DNA of 64,000 nt, from positions 1,178,001-1,242,000 of the forward strand of contig NZ_CP118157.1 in assembly GCF_032878875.1 (NCBI RefSeq), in the 5' to 3' direction. This stretch comes from Microbacterium sp. AB. GTDB taxonomy: Bacteria; Actinomycetota; Actinomycetes; Actinomycetales; Microbacteriaceae. The position numbers were made by a program, and so were the translations under genes. Below the pieces are notes generated by a model. The model saw only the letters and a program-made list of their open reading frames with translations, was not told where the DNA came from and did no database searches. Below, piece after piece: positions 1 to 8,683 of this stretch (its first letter is position 1; each line of letters starts with the position of its first letter).

Positions 1-944
1 GGCGCGAACAGGGGCTGGACCTCGAGGAAGTCGCCGTCGTCGACCGTGCGCGCGATGACCTCGTGGACGTCGTACGGCTGGTTCGCGGAGTCGGGGACGA
101 GGGCGTTGAGCTGCCGGTCGGAGTCGGTCGTCTCGAACTCGAACGCCGACTCGTAGGCCGGCGCGTCGGCCATGTTGTTGTCGGGCAGGAAGCTCAGGAG
201 CGTGCGGGCGTAGTCGAGCGCGTCGTCCTCGTCCTCCGCGAGGTAGTGCGCCACCCCCGAGCGGGTGTTGTGCGTGCGCGCGCCGCCCAGCTCCTCCATG
301 CCGACGTCCTCGCCCGTGACGGTCTTGATGACGTCGGGGCCCGTGACGAACATCTGGCTCGTCTTGTCGACCATGATGACGAAGTCGGTGAGCGCGGGGG
401 AGTAGACCGCGCCGCCCGCTGCCGGCCCCATGATGAGGGAGATCTGCGGGATGACGCCGGAGGCCGCGGTGTTCAGGCGGAAGATCTCGCCGTACTTGCC
501 GAGGGCGACGACGCCCTCCTGGATGCGCGCCCCGCCCGAGTCGAGGATGCCGATGATCGGCATGCCCCCGCGCAGGGCGAACTCCATGATCTTGACGATC
601 TTCTCGCCCGCGACCTCGCCGAGCGAGCCGCCGAAGGTGGAGAAGTCCTGCGCATACACGGCGACCGTGCGGCCGTGGATGGTGCCGGTGCCCGTGACGA
701 CCGAGTCGCCGTAGGGGCGCGCCCTCTCCATCCCGAACGCCGTCGTGCGGTGGCGCACGTACTCGTCGAACTCGACGAACGAGCCCTGATCGACGAGGAG
801 GCCGATGCGCTCCCGCGCGGTGAGCTTGTCCTTGGCGTGCTGCTTCTCCTGCGCCCTCGCCTCGGCCTGGAGGACGGCCTCGTCGTAGCGGGCGCGCAGG
901 TCGGCGATCTTGCCCTGGGTCGTGGACATGTCGGGTTCGGTCAC
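1..944 (-). CDS. accD: Acyl-CoA carboxylase carboxyltransferase (beta) subunit, 3' end beyond window
   Basis: This is the carboxyltransferase half of a biotin-dependent acetyl/propionyl-CoA carboxylase, which moves carboxyl from carboxybiotin to the acyl-CoA in the cytosol to make malonyl- or methylmalonyl-CoA. The first 314 residues are visible; families of this type run about 520-540, so the C-terminal half lies left of base 1. Crotonase-fold landmarks are [11 protein letters not shown] at about 105-115, the [10 protein letters not shown] stretch at about 135-144 and [12 protein letters not shown] at about 173-184. I chose GTG at 944 because a TAGGGT -10 lies 7 nt upstream; an in-frame ATG at 929 is the alternative. 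birA, whose product biotinylates the partner subunit, is 2 kb away. Whether the substrate is acetyl- or propionyl-CoA cannot be told from this part. Confidence 0.93.
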   Translation of the reverse strand, partial: MTEPDMSTTQGKIADLRARYDEAVLQAEARAQEKQHAKDKLTARERIGLLVDQGSFVEFDEYVRHRTTAFGMERARPYGDSVVTGTGTIHGRTVAVYAQDFSTFGGSLGEVAGEKIVKIMEFALRGGMPIIGILDSGGARIQEGVVALGKYGEIFRLNTAASGVIPQISLIMGPAAGGAVYSPALTDFVIMVDKTSQMFVTGPDVIKTVTGEDVGMEELGGARTHNTRSGVAHYLAEDEDDALDYARTLLSFLPDNNMADAPAYESAFEFETTDSDRQLNALVPDSANQPYDVHEVIARTVDDGDFLEVQPLFA

Positions 945-951
945 GCGTTCC

Positions 952-957
952 ACCCTA
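952..957 (-). promoter_or_regulatory. Candidate leaderless -10 for accD
   Basis: TAGGGT on the minus strand is followed by 7 nt (GGAACGC) and then the GTG start at 944. There is no Shine-Dalgarno sequence in that gap, so transcription probably starts at the start codon. Confidence 0.5.
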
Positions 958-1103
958 GCCGCGGGCACGGTCATCGCCTTGGCGGGCACACACAACGCCG
1001 TGCGCGAACCTGTGTGCGCGGCCGACGAGGTCTCGCCCTCCCTCGAGGCTCCGCACGCCCGCTGGACGCATCCGCTCGCCGGTCTCCGGGGAGGCGAGGA
1101 GCG

Positions 1104-2225
1104 TCAGTCGAAGAAGGCGGCGGCCGCGCGCGCCTCGTAGACCGCCTCGTCGATGTCGTCGCCCGTGACGTTGACGTGCCCGACCTTGCGGCCCGGCCGC
1201 GGCGCCTTGCCGTAGGTGTGGATCCTGGCGAGCGGATGGGCGTCCATGGCGGCCGCGAAGCGGCCGGTGATCTCCTCGCCCTGCGGTCCGCCCAGGATGT
1301 TGACCATGACGGCGGCGTCGGCGGTGGGGTCCGTCGCACCCAACGGGAGGTCGAGGACGGCGCGCAGATGCTGCTCGAACTGGCTCGTGACGGCGCCGTC
1401 CTGGGTCCAGTGGCCGCTGTTGTGGGGGCGCATCGCGAGCTCGTTGACGAGGATGCGGTCGTCCTCCGTCTCGAACAGCTCGACGGCGAGCATCCCGGTG
1501 ACGCCCAGGCCGTCCGCGATCGACATGCCGAGACGGGCAGCGACCTCGACGAGCTTCTCCGAGGCGCCCGGCGCGGGCGCGAGCACCTCGGCGCACACGC
1601 CGTCGCGCTGCACCGTCTCGACGACGGGATAGGCGGCCATCCCGCCGCTCGGACGCCGCGCGACCTGCTGGGCGAGCTCCCTGCGGAAGACGACGAGCTC
1701 CTCGGCGAGGAGCGCCTCGCCGCCGAAGTCCGCGAACCAGTCGGCGACCTCCTCGGGGCGCGAGACGACCTTCACGCCCTTGCCGTCGTAGCCGCCGCGG
1801 GGGGTCTTGACGACCGCGCGGCCGCCGTGGTCGTCGAGGAACGCCCGCAGCTCGGACGTGTCCGACACCGCGGCCCAGTCGGGCTGCGGTGCGCCGAGCT
1901 CGGCCAGCCGGCGTCGCATGACGAGCTTGTCCTGGGCGAAGCGCAGGGCGTCGGGGCCGGGATGGACGGCGACGCCGGCCTCGACGAGCGCCCGGAGCAC
2001 CGGCTGCGGGACGTGCTCGTGGTCGAACGTGACGACGTCGACGCGCTCGGCGAAGGCGAGCACCGTCCCGGCGTCCCGGTAGTCGCCGACGGCCGTCGCC
2101 GCGAGGGCCGCGGACATCCCCTCGCCCTCGGCGAGCACGCTCAGCTCGACGCCGAGCTCGACCGCGGGAGCGATCATCATCCGGGCCAGCTGGCCGCCGC
2201 CGATCACACCCACGCGCAACGTCAT
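1104..2225 (-). CDS. purK: 5-(carboxyamino)imidazole ribonucleotide synthase
   Basis: PurK uses ATP and bicarbonate to carboxylate AIR on nitrogen, giving N5-CAIR in purine biosynthesis. The 373-residue protein has the family length. It opens with the PurK signature GVIGGGQLARMM (about 6-17), carries an ATP-grasp domain in the middle (VVKTPRGGYDGKGV, VAVELFETEDD) and has the LNEIAPRPHNSGH-like element NELAMRPHNSGH at about 265. Its partner PurE is encoded divergently 1.7 kb away at 3903. ATG 2225 lies 7 nt after a CAGACT -10-like hexamer and has no Shine-Dalgarno sequence, so it may be leaderless. The PH-domain gene ends 40 bp upstream on the same strand. Confidence 0.96.
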   Translation of the reverse strand: MTLRVGVIGGGQLARMMIAPAVELGVELSVLAEGEGMSAALAATAVGDYRDAGTVLAFAERVDVVTFDHEHVPQPVLRALVEAGVAVHPGPDALRFAQDKLVMRRRLAELGAPQPDWAAVSDTSELRAFLDDHGGRAVVKTPRGGYDGKGVKVVSRPEEVADWFADFGGEALLAEELVVFRRELAQQVARRPSGGMAAYPVVETVQRDGVCAEVLAPAPGASEKLVEVAARLGMSIADGLGVTGMLAVELFETEDDRILVNELAMRPHNSGHWTQDGAVTSQFEQHLRAVLDLPLGATDPTADAAVMVNILGGPQGEEITGRFAAAMDAHPLARIHTYGKAPRPGRKVGHVNVTGDDIDEAVYEARAAAAFFD

Positions 2226-2265
2226 GTCTCACAGTCTGACGCATCGAGGGACGCGCCGCCGCGGA

Positions 2266-2823
2266 TCAGGCCTGCGTCGCGGGGAGCTGGTGCCCGAAGG
2301 AGAAGCCCTGGGAATCCCGATGCGCCTGGATCTGGCTCATCTCCACCTGGTCGGCGAGCACCTCGTGGACGAGACGCGCGTCGGGCACGTTCCGCAGCAC
2401 GAGGGGCGCCGAGACGCCGTCCGAGAGGGTGAGGGTCCCGGCCCCCCAGAGCCGCTGCAGGACGCCGCGCCGCAGCCGGATGCCGTAGCCGCGCGTGTGC
2501 GAGAGCTCCGTGTGACTGCGCGCGAGGAGACCCCGCTTCGCGATGACGCGCCGCGTCGTGATCGTGTAGGTGCGGGTGAGCCACACGACGAACGGGACGA
2601 CCGAGCCGACGAGCACGATCGCGCCCGCCGCCGCGAGGAGCATCCAGTCCTCGAACGGGGCCGGGAGACCGCCGTAGAGGTACCCCGTGGCGCCGGCGAC
2701 CGCGATCAGCAGCACGGCGGACCACACCAGCCGCCTCGCGTGTCCGCGCACGCGCGCCACGAGCAGCTCCGGCGAGGGTGCCGCCGGCGGCGTGGCGGGG
2801 CGACCCGCGGGATAGGAGGGCAT
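2266..2823 (-). CDS. Membrane-anchored bacterial PH (bPH2) domain protein
   Basis: This 185-residue protein has a Pro/Ala-rich N-terminus, two hydrophobic segments (about 33-53 and 60-82) and then a bacterial pleckstrin-homology-type domain marked by TRTYTITTRRVIAKRG and LSHTRGYGIRLRRG, typical of the DUF304/bPH2 family. The molecular role of such proteins is not established. A homologue sits between birA and purK in many actinobacteria, so the position supports the call. ATG 2823 is preferred over GTG 2829 because GGAGGGG ends 5-6 nt upstream of the ATG but abuts the GTG. It is one of the minority of genes here with a clear Shine-Dalgarno sequence. Confidence 0.85.
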   Translation of the reverse strand: MPSYPAGRPATPPAAPSPELLVARVRGHARRLVWSAVLLIAVAGATGYLYGGLPAPFEDWMLLAAAGAIVLVGSVVPFVVWLTRTYTITTRRVIAKRGLLARSHTELSHTRGYGIRLRRGVLQRLWGAGTLTLSDGVSAPLVLRNVPDARLVHEVLADQVEMSQIQAHRDSQGFSFGHQLPATQA

Positions 2824-2868
2824 GCTCACCCCTCCATTGTCGGCCCGCGGCCGCCGCGCGGGCGCCGC

Positions 2869-2898
2869 CGCGCCGGCAGGCGGCGCGCCGGCAGGCGG
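2869..2898. repeat. 15-bp perfect tandem duplication
   Basis: CGCGCCGGCAGGCGG occurs twice head to tail (2869-2883 and 2884-2898), and a third copy begins and decays after 2899. It lies in the birA to PH-gene spacer. Confidence 0.8.
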
Positions 2899-2912
2899 CG
2901 CGGGTCGTCGGA

Positions 2913-2993
2913 CACGACGCAGGAAGAACGGCGCCCGCGAGGGTCGACACGCCGTGTGGCGCGGCCGAGCGGCGCGAGGATTCCTGCGTCGTG
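2913..2993. repeat. Intergenic inverted repeat with 13-bp perfect arms
   Basis: CACGACGCAGGAA at 2913-2925 is matched by its exact reverse complement at 2981-2993, enclosing 55 bp. The element occupies the spacer between birA and the PH-domain gene. It could be a small mobile or REP-like palindromic element or a processing signal. No gene is visible inside. Confidence 0.7.
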
Positions 2994-3018
2994 CAGGGGG
3001 CCGCCGTGGCGTGGATGC

Positions 3019-3801
3019 TCAGCGCACGTGCACGACGTCGCCCGCGGACACGGCGACGGGGCCGTCCGCGGACTCGACGACGAGGCGGCCGTCCGGCGCG
3101 AGCGACGCCGCGCGCCCGCGGAGCGCCGACCCGTCGGGGAGGGAGACGCTCACCTCGCGGCCGAGCGTGAGGCACATCGCCGACGCCTCGCGGTGCACGC
3201 CGGACGCGACGGCGTCGCCGTCCGCCGACGCGAGGGCCACGAGCAGCCGGTCGAGCTCGGAGAGGTACGTCGCGACGAGGGCGTCCTCGTCGCACACGAT
3301 CCCCAGCGCCGGGAACGAGGTCGCGGTGGGCACCGGCAGATCGCCGGGCTCGAGCCGCGTGTTGACGCCCGTGCCGATCACGACGGCGTCGGGCGCGGCC
3401 GTCGCCTCCGCGAGGACGCCGCAGATCTTCCGAGCCGTCCCCTCGTCATCGCGCACCAGCACGTCGTTGGGCCATTTCAGCCCGGCCTCGTGGCCGTCCG
3501 CCTGCGCGGCGATCGCCTGGCGCATCGCGACCCCGGCGACCAGCGGGATCCATCCCCGCGCGGCGGCCGGCAGCCGCGGCACCTGCACGACGACCGACAC
3601 CGCCAGCGCCGAGCCCGGAGGGGCGACCCATCGCCTGTCCAGGCGCCCCCGCCCGGCCGTCTGATCGCGCGTGAGCAGCACGCCGAGGTGCGGCCACTCC
3701 TCGCCCGCGCCGATCGCCCGCACGAGGTCGGCGTTGGTCGATCCCGTCCGAGCGAGCTCGATCACCCTGCCCGACGCCGCGCGCGTCCGCTCCCAGTCCA
3801 C
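3019..3801 (-). CDS. birA: Biotin--[acetyl-CoA-carboxylase] ligase
   Basis: BirA activates biotin with ATP and attaches it to the lysine of the biotin carboxyl carrier domain. The 260-residue protein shows the biotin/AMP-loop motif GRGRLDRRW (about 50-58), KWPNDV (about 109-114) and KICGVLAE (about 125-132), followed by a C-terminal SH3-like cap. There is no N-terminal DNA-binding domain, so it is a class I (monofunctional) ligase, unlike E. coli BirA. GTG 3801 is chosen because TAGGGT lies 6 nt upstream. The adjacent accD supplies the physiological context. Confidence 0.95.
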   Translation of the reverse strand: MDWERTRAASGRVIELARTGSTNADLVRAIGAGEEWPHLGVLLTRDQTAGRGRLDRRWVAPPGSALAVSVVVQVPRLPAAARGWIPLVAGVAMRQAIAAQADGHEAGLKWPNDVLVRDDEGTARKICGVLAEATAAPDAVVIGTGVNTRLEPGDLPVPTATSFPALGIVCDEDALVATYLSELDRLLVALASADGDAVASGVHREASAMCLTLGREVSVSLPDGSALRGRAASLAPDGRLVVESADGPVAVSAGDVVHVR

Positions 3802-3807
3802 GCACCG

Positions 3808-3813
3808 ACCCTA
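3808..3813 (-). promoter_or_regulatory. Candidate leaderless -10 for birA
   Basis: TAGGGT on the minus strand, then CGGTGC (6 nt), then GTG 3801. No ribosome-binding site fits in the gap. Confidence 0.5.
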
Positions 3814-3890
3814 GCCCGCCATCCGCCCCGAGCCCGGGCCGGCGCCGACGTGTTCAGATGTCGCTCCCGGCGATCTCCAGGCTCACGGCC

Positions 3891-3896
3891 TACCCT
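3891..3896 (+). promoter_or_regulatory. Candidate leaderless -10 for the purE operon
   Basis: TACCCT is followed by TGTCGG (6 nt) and GTG 3903. It diverges from the birA -10 with 77 bp between the two hexamers. Confidence 0.5.
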
Positions 3897-3902
3897 TGTC
3901 GG

Positions 3903-4409
3903 GTGCTGCACTCGTCCGAAGCGCCCCTCGTCGGCGTCGTCATGGGGTCCGACTCCGACTGGCGCATCATGGTCGACGCCTCCGACGCCCTCACCGAGCT
4001 GGGCGTCCCGCACGAGGTCGAGGTCGTCTCGGCGCACCGCACGGTCGACAAGCTCGTCCGCTACGGGCGCGAGGCGCGCGGCCGAGGGCTGAAGGCGATC
4101 GTCGCCGGAGCCGGCGGCGCGGCGCACCTGCCCGGCATGCTCGCATCCGTCACGGCGCTTCCCGTCATCGGCGTCCCCGTGCGGCTGAAGTCCCTCGACG
4201 GCCTCGACTCGCTGCTCTCGATCGTGCAGATGCCCGCCGGCATCCCCGTCGCGACGGTGTCGATCGACGGCGCGAGGAACGCCGGCCTCCTGGCGGCGCG
4301 CATCCTCGGCACGGCGGACGGCGACATCGCCGACCGCGTCGAGCAGTACGCCCGCGACCTGGAGCGTCAGGTCGAGGAGAAGAACGCACGGCTGAAGGGC
4401 TCTCTGTGA
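3903..4409 (+). CDS. purE: N5-carboxyaminoimidazole ribonucleotide mutase
   Basis: PurE converts N5-CAIR, the PurK product, to CAIR in purine biosynthesis. The 168-residue class I enzyme begins with the family hallmark [11 protein letters not shown] (about 10-20) and carries the active-site SAHRT loop (about 44-48) and the Gly/Ala-rich [12 protein letters not shown] stretch (about 68-79). GTG 3903 is chosen over an in-frame ATG at 3858 because family members start only a few residues before the GSDSD motif and because a -10 hexamer precedes it by 6 nt. Its stop overlaps the LCP gene start (GTGA), so this purine enzyme and the envelope genes downstream seem to be co-translated. Confidence 0.96.
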   Translation: MLHSSEAPLVGVVMGSDSDWRIMVDASDALTELGVPHEVEVVSAHRTVDKLVRYGREARGRGLKAIVAGAGGAAHLPGMLASVTALPVIGVPVRLKSLDGLDSLLSIVQMPAGIPVATVSIDGARNAGLLAARILGTADGDIADRVEQYARDLERQVEEKNARLKGSL

Positions 4410-5851
4410 CGGCGATCGCCGCGGAGCGTCCTCGGACGCGGACGTCTTCCGGCGCTCTCGTCGAGACGCGTCCGATGCGGCACCCCGATGCGGCGGACGC
4501 GGCGCTCATGACGCGGCGCGGATGGTGGCTCGTGATCCTGGGCTGGCTCATCCCGGGCTCCGCGCAGGTGCTCGCGGGGGGCCGCAGGCTCGGGCGCTTC
4601 GCCCTCGGGACGACGCTCGCGGCGTGGACGCTCGTCGCCGTGGGGGCGCTCGGGCTCCTGCTCTGGCGCGACGGCACGATGAACGTCCTGCTCAACCCGT
4701 TCGTGCTCATCGTGCTCGCCGCGCTGCTCCTCGGCTACGGCGTGCTCTGGATCGTCCTGTCGATCGACACGCTGCGGCTCGTGCGCCTGGTGAAGACGAA
4801 GAGCCCGGCGCGCTTCGGGATCGCCGCGCTCGCGATCGTCCTCATGGTCGTGACCGGAGGAGGGGTGGCGTACGCCGTCCCGCGCGTCGTCGCCGCCTCC
4901 AACGCCCTCGGCTCGATCTTCGGCGCGAGCGCCCCCGTCGTGCCGCCGAGCGACGGGTACTACAACATCCTCCTCCTCGGGGCGGACTCGGGAGACGGCC
5001 GCGACTCGATGCGGTTCGACAGCATCTCGGTCGTCTCGGTCAACGCCGAGACCGGCGCGGTGACGATCACGGGGATCCCCCGCGAGCTCGGCGGCGCGCC
5101 GTTCAGCGAGGGCAGCCCCATGCTGTCGCTCTACCCGGACGGCTTCGAGGGGCACGCCGACGCGTCCTGCGGCTGGGACGACTGGATGAACCACATCCGC
5201 CAGGCGGCGGAGGTCTGCCGCGACGACCAGGGCGTCTCGCTCTACCCCGACGCCGAGTCGCAGGGCTCGTCGCCCGGCGTCGAGGCGACGAAGGACGCGG
5301 CCGAGGGCGTGACCGGGCTCGAGATCCCGTACTACGCCTTCATCGACATGAACGGCTTCGCGTCGCTCATCGACGCGCTCGGCGGCGTCGACATCGACGT
5401 CGTCGAGCGGCTCCCCGAGGGCGGGGGCCCGCAGTACGAGGGGCAGCCGGCCGAGGACTGGGCGACCGGATGGATCGAGGTCGGACAGCAGCACATGGAC
5501 GGCGAGACCGCGCAGTGGTACGCCCGCTCCCGCTACACGACGAGCGACTGGGACCGGATGCGCCGCCAGCGCGAGCTGCAGGAGGCCATCCTCGCGCAGT
5601 TCACGCCGGAGAACGTGCTCACCCGCTTCCAGGAGGTCGCCAAGGCCGGCACCGCGATCGTGGAGACCGACATCCCGCAGTCGCTGCTGCCGACGTTCCT
5701 CGACCTCGCGGTCCTCGCGAAGGACCAGCCCATGACGTCGGTGGAGCTCACGCCCGAGAGCGAGCTCGCGGTGAACCAGGAGGACCCCGACTACGACGCC
5801 ATCCACGCGTACCTGCAGGGCGTGCTCCACCCCGAGGAGTCCGCGCAGTGA
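4406..5851 (+). CDS. LytR-CpsA-Psr (LCP) family glycopolymer ligase with four predicted membrane helices
   Basis: LCP enzymes transfer lipid-linked wall polymers to peptidoglycan at the outer face of the membrane. This 481-residue protein has a cytosolic N-tail, hydrophobic segments at about 40-58, 65-87, 96-120 and 137-158, then the extracellular LCP domain from about 185. LCP landmarks are NILLLGAD (188-195), RDSMRFDSI (199-207), GGVDIDV and the [17 protein letters not shown] block near 370. Most LCP proteins have a single membrane helix, so the extra three are unusual. The gene overlaps purE by GTGA and the next glycosyltransferase by GTGA. It probably attaches the glycan built by this locus. 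Confidence 0.9.
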   Translation: MTAIAAERPRTRTSSGALVETRPMRHPDAADAALMTRRGWWLVILGWLIPGSAQVLAGGRRLGRFALGTTLAAWTLVAVGALGLLLWRDGTMNVLLNPFVLIVLAALLLGYGVLWIVLSIDTLRLVRLVKTKSPARFGIAALAIVLMVVTGGGVAYAVPRVVAASNALGSIFGASAPVVPPSDGYYNILLLGADSGDGRDSMRFDSISVVSVNAETGAVTITGIPRELGGAPFSEGSPMLSLYPDGFEGHADASCGWDDWMNHIRQAAEVCRDDQGVSLYPDAESQGSSPGVEATKDAAEGVTGLEIPYYAFIDMNGFASLIDALGGVDIDVVERLPEGGGPQYEGQPAEDWATGWIEVGQQHMDGETAQWYARSRYTTSDWDRMRRQRELQEAILAQFTPENVLTRFQEVAKAGTAIVETDIPQSLLPTFLDLAVLAKDQPMTSVELTPESELAVNQEDPDYDAIHAYLQGVLHPEESAQ

Positions 5852-6930
5852 CCGTGCGGCTGCGGGTCGTCCTCGATCAGCTCGCGGCACCGACCGACCC
5901 CGATCTGCAGGCGGCATCGCGAGACCTCGCGCGGATGCTCGTCGAGTCGGCACCCGGCGGATGCGTCGTCGACGCCATCGCGCCCGCGGGAGAGCCGCTG
6001 GCGGTACCGGGCATCCGCAGCGAGAAGCGGCTCTCGATCGGACGTCGCGAGCTCGTCGCGGCCTGGCGGATGGGCGTCGCCGCGGGGGCGGACGGCGGGC
6101 TCGTCCACTCGCCGACCCTGCTCGCGCCGCTCGTGCGCCACGACAGGGCGAACGACGCCGCCCAGACCGTCGTGACGCTGTGGGATCTGCGCGCCTGGGA
6201 GGCGCAGGGCGAGCTGCCGAAGGGGGCCGCCGGGCTGCAGCACGCGCTGCTGAAGCGCGCGCAGCGTCACGCGGACGCGCTCGTCGTCCCCTCGCATGCG
6301 ATCGCTGTCCGGCTCGCCGAGCGTGCGGACCTGGGTGCGCGGGTGAGGGTGATCCCCGGGGCTCCGCCGGAGGGCTTCTCCCTGCCGACGGACGCGGAGG
6401 CGCGTCGGCGCGATCTCGCGCTGCCCGAGCGCTTCGTCGCGACGTCCGGGGGCGCGGCGCCGTCGGACGGCCTCGCGACGGCCTTCGCCGCCGCGCGGGC
6501 GGCGGACCGCGACGTCGTCGTCCTCGACGCACCGGACGGCCAGGGGCGTGCCGTCCGCGAGATCGCGGCGTCGACGGGGCTCGCGGCCGATCGCGTGCAC
6601 GTCCGCGGCGCGCTCGACCGCGGAGATCGGGCGGCGGTCATGGGGCACGCCGGCGCGTTCGTGGCGGGATCCGCGCGCGCCGCGTGGCCCTGGCGGGCGG
6701 TCGAGGCGATGAGCCTCGGCACGCCGGTCGTCGCGGTCGACTCGGACGGCCACCGGGAGGTCGTGTTCGACGGCGGCGCGGTCGTCGGGGCGGACGATAT
6801 GGGCGATGCGCTCGTCGCGGCCCTGGACGGCGAGGAGGAGCGGATGCGCGTCCTCGCACTCGACCGGGCGCGGGCGTTCTCCTGGCACGGCGCCGCGGAG
6901 ATGGTCTGGCAGCTCCACGCGGAGCTGTGA
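5848..6930 (+). CDS. GT4-type (GT-B fold) glycosyltransferase
   Basis: The 360-residue protein has the two-Rossmann GT-B layout. The N-terminal half carries the acceptor side (HSPTLLAPLVRHD, LVVPSHAIAVRLAE, VRVIPGAP near 165-170). The C-terminal half ends in the GT4 nucleotide-sugar element RAVEAMSLGTPVVAVDSDGHREVV at about 289-312, where the first Glu is the usual phosphate/ribose contact. Sugar and acceptor cannot be read from the sequence. GTG 5848 overlaps the LCP stop (GTGA), placing it third in the purE-lcp-gt operon. Cytosolic and peripheral membrane action is expected. Confidence 0.87.
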   Translation: MTVRLRVVLDQLAAPTDPDLQAASRDLARMLVESAPGGCVVDAIAPAGEPLAVPGIRSEKRLSIGRRELVAAWRMGVAAGADGGLVHSPTLLAPLVRHDRANDAAQTVVTLWDLRAWEAQGELPKGAAGLQHALLKRAQRHADALVVPSHAIAVRLAERADLGARVRVIPGAPPEGFSLPTDAEARRRDLALPERFVATSGGAAPSDGLATAFAAARAADRDVVVLDAPDGQGRAVREIAASTGLAADRVHVRGALDRGDRAAVMGHAGAFVAGSARAAWPWRAVEAMSLGTPVVAVDSDGHREVVFDGGAVVGADDMGDALVAALDGEEERMRVLALDRARAFSWHGAAEMVWQLHAEL

Positions 6931-6984
6931 GGACGTCGCGAGCGCGCATCGAGCGCGCGTCCAGGCGCGCACGCGGCGCGGCGA

Positions 6985-6990
6985 TAGGAT
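6985..6990 (+). promoter_or_regulatory. -10 element for the wzm/wzt unit
   Basis: TAGGAT is followed by CTGGAA (6 nt) and GTG 6997. That GTG starts a 13-codon ORF rather than the exporter gene itself, so the exporter is probably translated after a leaderless leader peptide. Confidence 0.5.
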
Positions 6991-6996
6991 CTGGAA

Positions 6997-7038
6997 GTGG
7001 CATTTCCCGGGATGACGAGGCAGGACGCTCCGCAGTGA
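6997..7038 (+). CDS. Putative leaderless 13-codon leader peptide overlapping wzm
   Basis: GTG 6997 opens a micro-ORF, MAFPGMTRQDAPQ, that ends in TGA at 7036-7038. Its stop overlaps the wzm start codon as GTGA (7035-7038). It sits exactly 6 nt downstream of TAGGAT, the leaderless spacing seen throughout the window, while the wzm start has only a weak purine stretch before it. I infer that ribosomes initiate here without a leader and reinitiate on wzm. The peptide has no recognisable motif and coding status is inferred only from position. Confidence 0.4.
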   Translation: MAFPGMTRQDAPQ

Positions 7039-7913
7039 CATCGATCGACCTGTCGCAGTACGACGTCCCGGGCCGCGGTCGCGGCATCCTCGACGTCTTC
7101 CACTGGAGCTATCTCCTCCGGCTGCTCGTGCGCAAGGGCACGGCCACGCGCTACCGCAACTCGGTGCTCGGCTGGACGTGGTCCTACGTCAAGCCCGGCA
7201 TCCAGTACCTCGTGTACTTCCTCGTGATGGGCATCATCCTCGGGATGGGCGGGCGCACCGAGAACTTCCCGCTCTACCTCTTCGCGGGCATCGTCGTCGT
7301 GAACTTCTTCAACGAGGGCTTCGGCAACGCCACGAACGCCATCGTCGACAACCGGTCGCTCGTGCAGAAGATCTACCTGCCGCGCGAGCTCTTCCCGATC
7401 TCGGCCATCATCGTCGCGTTCATCCACTTCCTGCCGCAGGTGGCCATCCTCCTGATCGTCGCCGTCTTCATCTACGGCTGGGTCCCGTCGTTCGTCGGGA
7501 TCGGCGCCGCGCTGGTGGGCGTCTTCATCGTCGGCAGCATGGCGCTGGGCCTGGGGCTGTTCTTCGCGGGCATCAACGTGCGGTACCGGGACGCGCAGAA
7601 CTTCGTCGAGGTCATCCGCATGGTGTCGACGTGGGCGTCGCCCGTGCTCTACACCTGGACGCTCGTGGCCGAGCGGATGCACGGCTGGGTGCTCTACGTC
7701 TACATGATGAACCCGCTGACGGTGGCCGTCGAGCTCTTCCACTTCGCCTTCTGGGAGTCGACGGTCTCCTCCGACGCCGAGAACGCCTCGCCGGGCTTCC
7801 CCCCGCACTTCGAGGTCTATCTCATCGCCGCGCTCGTGGTCTGCGCCCTCGCGCTCACCATCGGCCAGTTCGTCTTCCGCCGCTTCGAGCGCACCTTCGC
7901 CCAGGACCTGTGA
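7035..7913 (+). CDS. wzm: ABC-2 type polysaccharide exporter, membrane subunit
   Basis: Wzm-type proteins form the channel that exports lipid-linked polysaccharide, paired with a Wzt ATPase. The 292-residue protein has the ABC-2 pattern: an amphipathic N-terminus (FHWSYLLRLLVRKGTATRYRNSVLGWTWSYVKP, about 18-50) and then about six membrane spans, with the NRSLVQKIYLPRELFPIS coupling-helix region near 110 and INVRYRDAQNFVEV near 180. GTG 7035 overlaps a micro-ORF stop, and the gene runs into the ATPase by TGATG. It resembles mycobacterial galactan exporter Rv3783 in length and type (from memory). A second such pair is at 34412. Confidence 0.9.
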   Translation: MTSIDLSQYDVPGRGRGILDVFHWSYLLRLLVRKGTATRYRNSVLGWTWSYVKPGIQYLVYFLVMGIILGMGGRTENFPLYLFAGIVVVNFFNEGFGNATNAIVDNRSLVQKIYLPRELFPISAIIVAFIHFLPQVAILLIVAVFIYGWVPSFVGIGAALVGVFIVGSMALGLGLFFAGINVRYRDAQNFVEVIRMVSTWASPVLYTWTLVAERMHGWVLYVYMMNPLTVAVELFHFAFWESTVSSDAENASPGFPPHFEVYLIAALVVCALALTIGQFVFRRFERTFAQDL

Positions 7914-8665
7914 TGCCCGACACCCTCGCCATGACCTCCGCCACGACGCCGTCGATCATCGTCGACCGCGTGTCGAAGAACTTCCTGAAGCGCAACACGC
8001 ACTCCTTCAAGGAGGCGTTCATCAGCTGGATCCAGCGGAAGAAGGTGCGCAGCGACGTCTTCACGGCGCTCGACGACATCAGCTTCCAGGTCGGCGAGGG
8101 CGAGTCCGTCGCGGTGCTCGGGATGAACGGGTCGGGCAAGTCGACGACGCTCAAGCTCGTCTCGGGCGTGCTCGAGCCGGACGAGGGCAGGGTGTTCACC
8201 CGTGGACGCGTGGCGGGCCTCATCGAGGTCGGAGCCGGGTTCCATCCCGATCTGTCGGGGCGCGAGAACGTCTACCTGAACGCGGCGATCCTCGGGATGC
8301 AGAAGGAGCAGATCGACGAGCGCTTCGACGACATCGTCGCGTTCAGCGAGATCGGCGACTTCATCGACCAGGAGGTCAAGCACTACTCGTCGGGCATGTT
8401 CATGCGCCTGGCGTTCGCCGTGGCGATCCACGTCGACCTCGACGTCCTGCTCGTGGACGAGGTGCTGTCGGTGGGGGACGCCCCCTTCCGCCAGAAGTGC
8501 TACGCGAAGATCGAGGAGCTCACGGCGCAGGGCGTGACCATGCTCGTCGTGAGCCACGACACGGGCACCGTCAAGCGCCTGTGCGAGCGCGGCATCGTCA
8601 TCCGGAAGGGCAAGAAGGTCTTCGACGGCCCGATCGACGAGGCCGTCGAGGCGCTGAAGGGCTGA
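7913..8665 (+). CDS. wzt: ABC-2 type polysaccharide exporter, ATPase subunit
   Basis: The 250-residue ATPase powers the preceding permease. Walker A is GMNGSGKST (70-78), the signature is the Wzt/TagH-type YSSGMFMRL (about 162-170), Walker B is VLLVDEVLSVGD (about 181-192), and the switch His is in VVSHD. The N-terminal VSKNFLKRNTHSFKEAFISW insertion is typical of polysaccharide exporters. There is no C-terminal carbohydrate-binding domain, so it should not need a capped chain for recognition. ATG 7913 overlaps the wzm stop (TGATG); an internal ATG at 7931 is the alternative. A convergent GT2 gene ends 19 bp downstream. Confidence 0.92.
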   Translation: MPDTLAMTSATTPSIIVDRVSKNFLKRNTHSFKEAFISWIQRKKVRSDVFTALDDISFQVGEGESVAVLGMNGSGKSTTLKLVSGVLEPDEGRVFTRGRVAGLIEVGAGFHPDLSGRENVYLNAAILGMQKEQIDERFDDIVAFSEIGDFIDQEVKHYSSGMFMRLAFAVAIHVDLDVLLVDEVLSVGDAPFRQKCYAKIEELTAQGVTMLVVSHDTGTVKRLCERGIVIRKGKKVFDGPIDEAVEALKG

Positions 8666-8683
8666 GACGCCGCGCCGGGACGG

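Noticed and set aside
63..2432. A 789-codon plus-strand open frame at the left edge
   Set aside because: It lies antisense to accD and purK, which have unmistakable family motifs; the frame is a by-product of high GC.
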